Shown one piece after another: positions 6,659-7,555 of a DNA stretch of 7,555 nt. The position numbers were made by a program, and so were the translations under genes. The stretch lies in assembly GCA_003153075.1 (NCBI GenBank), contig PMBW01000249.1, positions 1,117 through 8,671 of the forward strand, in the 5' to 3' direction. Under the pieces are notes generated by a model. The model saw only the letters and a program-made list of their open reading frames with translations. It was not told the DNA's origin and did no database searches. The first letter of the stretch is position 1, and each line of letters starts with the position of its first letter. Source of the DNA: Dehalococcoidia bacterium. Lineage in GTDB: Bacteria; Chloroflexota; Dehalococcoidia; Dehalococcoidales; Fen-1064.

Positions 6659-7396
6659 TTATCGCCGTCTTCTCACCAGCATGCAGGTGACGATCAATCC
6701 CAGCAGGCACCACGCTCCTACGACGGCGAAAGCAAGGCCGAGATTGACATTGAGATCGGTTAAAGTACCGCGGGAGAGGTCGGCCATATATTTTATCGGT
6801 AAAAACTTGTGTACCGTTGCCAGCCAGGATGGGAGCTGCTCCAGCGGGAACATGATCGGGGAAAAGATCATAATGAAAAACACAAAAATCTGTGTTATCC
6901 ATTGCGTTATTTTGGGGTCCGGCACGCCGTGCGCAATGGAATAACCGAGAAAAATCCCGGAAATTGAGATGAGCGCCATCGCCGGAATAACCAGCCAGCT
7001 GATATGCAGCCCGAAATGATAGTAGGCTGCACCCAGTATCAATGACAGAATCACACCCGGCAGGGCAACCAGCAGCCAGATCGTGGCATCGGCGGCAACA
7101 TAGACCATGCGTGGCACCGGCAGCGACCAGATGTAATCGAAAGTACCCTCGGTTTTAGACGAGGCAACCATTTGCGGCACCAGCACCAGCCCGACCATCA
7201 GCAGACTGATAACAGGTGCGCCGGTGGTCAGAAATTTGGCGATATTCGGGGTAATTGACGGGTATAAAAATCCCAGGCCGATAACAAAACCGACGGCGAT
7301 CATCAACTGCACCACCAGACCGATGGGCAGAATGGTTTTACTGGTGAGCGCCTGCCATTTGAGCATCAATTGATATTTATGCAGCAACCCGGTCAT
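6659..7396 (-). CDS. ABC-2 type transporter permease
   Basis: Translated from ATG 7396-7394 this is a 245-residue protein. That start is chosen because AGGAGGT (7408-7402) lies five bases before it and the hydrophobic family pattern begins after MTGLLHKYQLMLKWQ; the frame is open further upstream to 7435, but that ATG lacks comparable support. About six membrane helices are visible: ILPIGLVVQLMIAVGFVIGL, then APVISLLMVGLVLVPQMV, a helix in the WLLVALPGVILSLIL region, WLVIPAMALISISGIFLGYS, ITQIFVFFIMIFSPIMF and a final LGLAFAVVGAWCLLGLIVTC, ending in RRRR. The cytoplasmic KTEGTFDYIWSLPVPR and the SPIMFPLEQLPSWL loop are typical of ABC-2 exporters. It pairs with the ATPase encoded just upstream, which it overlaps by 20 bases. 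The substrate (drug, lipid, polysaccharide or peptide) cannot be told from sequence. Confidence 0.88.
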   Translation of the reverse strand: MTGLLHKYQLMLKWQALTSKTILPIGLVVQLMIAVGFVIGLGFLYPSITPNIAKFLTTGAPVISLLMVGLVLVPQMVASSKTEGTFDYIWSLPVPRMVYVAADATIWLLVALPGVILSLILGAAYYHFGLHISWLVIPAMALISISGIFLGYSIAHGVPDPKITQWITQIFVFFIMIFSPIMFPLEQLPSWLATVHKFLPIKYMADLSRGTLTDLNVNLGLAFAVVGAWCLLGLIVTCMLVRRRR

Positions 7397-7555
7397 GGTT
7401 GACCTCCTTTCCGGAGTTTTCCTGAGAATCGCCATGACCCACCACTTTCAGGTAAACGTCCTCCAGCGACGCGGGCCCGACGGAATATTCTTCGGCGATA
7501 TTCTTTTCTTTCAAACCGCGCGCCCACTGGATCACCGGCGCAACATCGGGTTCTT
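7377..7555 (-). CDS. ABC transporter ATPase, C-terminal end (5' part outside window)
   Basis: The minus strand is open from the window edge (first full codon at 7553) to TAA 7379-7377, giving 58 residues. They read EPDVAPVIQWARGLKEKNIA, then a segment containing GPASLEDVYLKVVGHG, then a hydrophilic tail ending VNHDRVAA. The SLEDVYLKVVG segment is the usual C-terminal signature of ATPases paired with ABC-2 permeases. The nucleotide-binding motifs lie outside the window. The last 20 bases overlap the permease start, and the permease's ribosome-binding site lies inside this gene, so the two are probably translationally coupled. Confidence 0.8.
   Translation of the reverse strand, partial: EPDVAPVIQWARGLKEKNIAEEYSVGPASLEDVYLKVVGHGDSQENSGKEVNHDRVAA
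7402..7408 (-). promoter_or_regulatory. Shine-Dalgarno site that decides the ABC-2 permease start
   Basis: On the minus strand AGGAGGT lies five bases before ATG 7396-7394, inside the 3' end of the ATPase gene. It favours this ATG over the upstream in-frame ATG at 7435. Confidence 0.8.

Noticed and set aside
6791..6805. Near copy (14 of 15 bases) of the TTTTACCGGTAAAAA palindrome half inside the ABC-2 permease gene
   Set aside because: These bases encode an ordinary stretch of the permease (FLPIK on the minus strand), so the match is most simply coincidental; it is worth remembering only if genome-wide copies are found.
7397..7435. Upstream in-frame ATG giving a 258-residue ABC-2 permease
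   Set aside because: The extra 13 residues fall inside the ATPase gene and are not family-like, and a strong Shine-Dalgarno site directs initiation at 7396.

Overview
The window holds parts or all of seven genes in two blocks that point at each other. The plus strand carries the 3' end of a Pif1-type helicase with a WYL-like tail, then about 500 non-coding, AT-rich bases, then a three-gene operon: a lipoprotein membrane-fusion (adaptor) subunit, a MacB/LolD-type ABC ATPase with an extra cyclic-nucleotide-binding-like domain, and a duplicated FtsX/MacB-type permease. The minus strand carries, in transcription order, the 3' end of an ABC ATPase, its ABC-2 permease and a small lipoprotein of unknown function. 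The blocks converge on a 219-base spacer at 6007-6225 that is rich in inverted repeats.

The sequence looks bacterial. Shine-Dalgarno sites are close to consensus (AAGGAGG, GAGGAG, GGAGGGG, AGGAGGT), coding GC is moderate and the main intergenic region is clearly AT-rich. The adaptor protein carries a lipoprotein signal instead of a plain inner-membrane anchor, and no outer-membrane channel gene is visible. This suits a monoderm such as a Clostridia-type Firmicute, but that is an inference from style and no taxonomic marker is present.

The three plus-strand transporter genes form one transcription unit: a 27-base gap separates the first two, and an ATGA stop/start overlap joins the last two. 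Together they would form a tripartite-style, energy-coupled export or envelope-remodelling machine. The ATPase drives an FtsX-like mechanotransmission permease, and the lipid-anchored adaptor sits on the outer face. The substrate cannot be read from sequence. The cNMP-like domain on the ATPase suggests ligand- or protein-controlled activity, but the arginine that normally binds the cyclic phosphate is replaced by serine.

The most notable non-coding structures are a degenerate heptanucleotide tandem array starting at the helicase stop codon, a TTGACA-type promoter wrapped in two perfect palindromes about 300 bases upstream of the adaptor gene, a long AT-rich leader, and TACCGG-centred inverted repeats, including a perfect 16-base palindrome, in the convergent spacer. 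I found no complete system that is clearly undescribed. The strongest candidates for a second look are the ATPase fusion and the palindromic promoter region.
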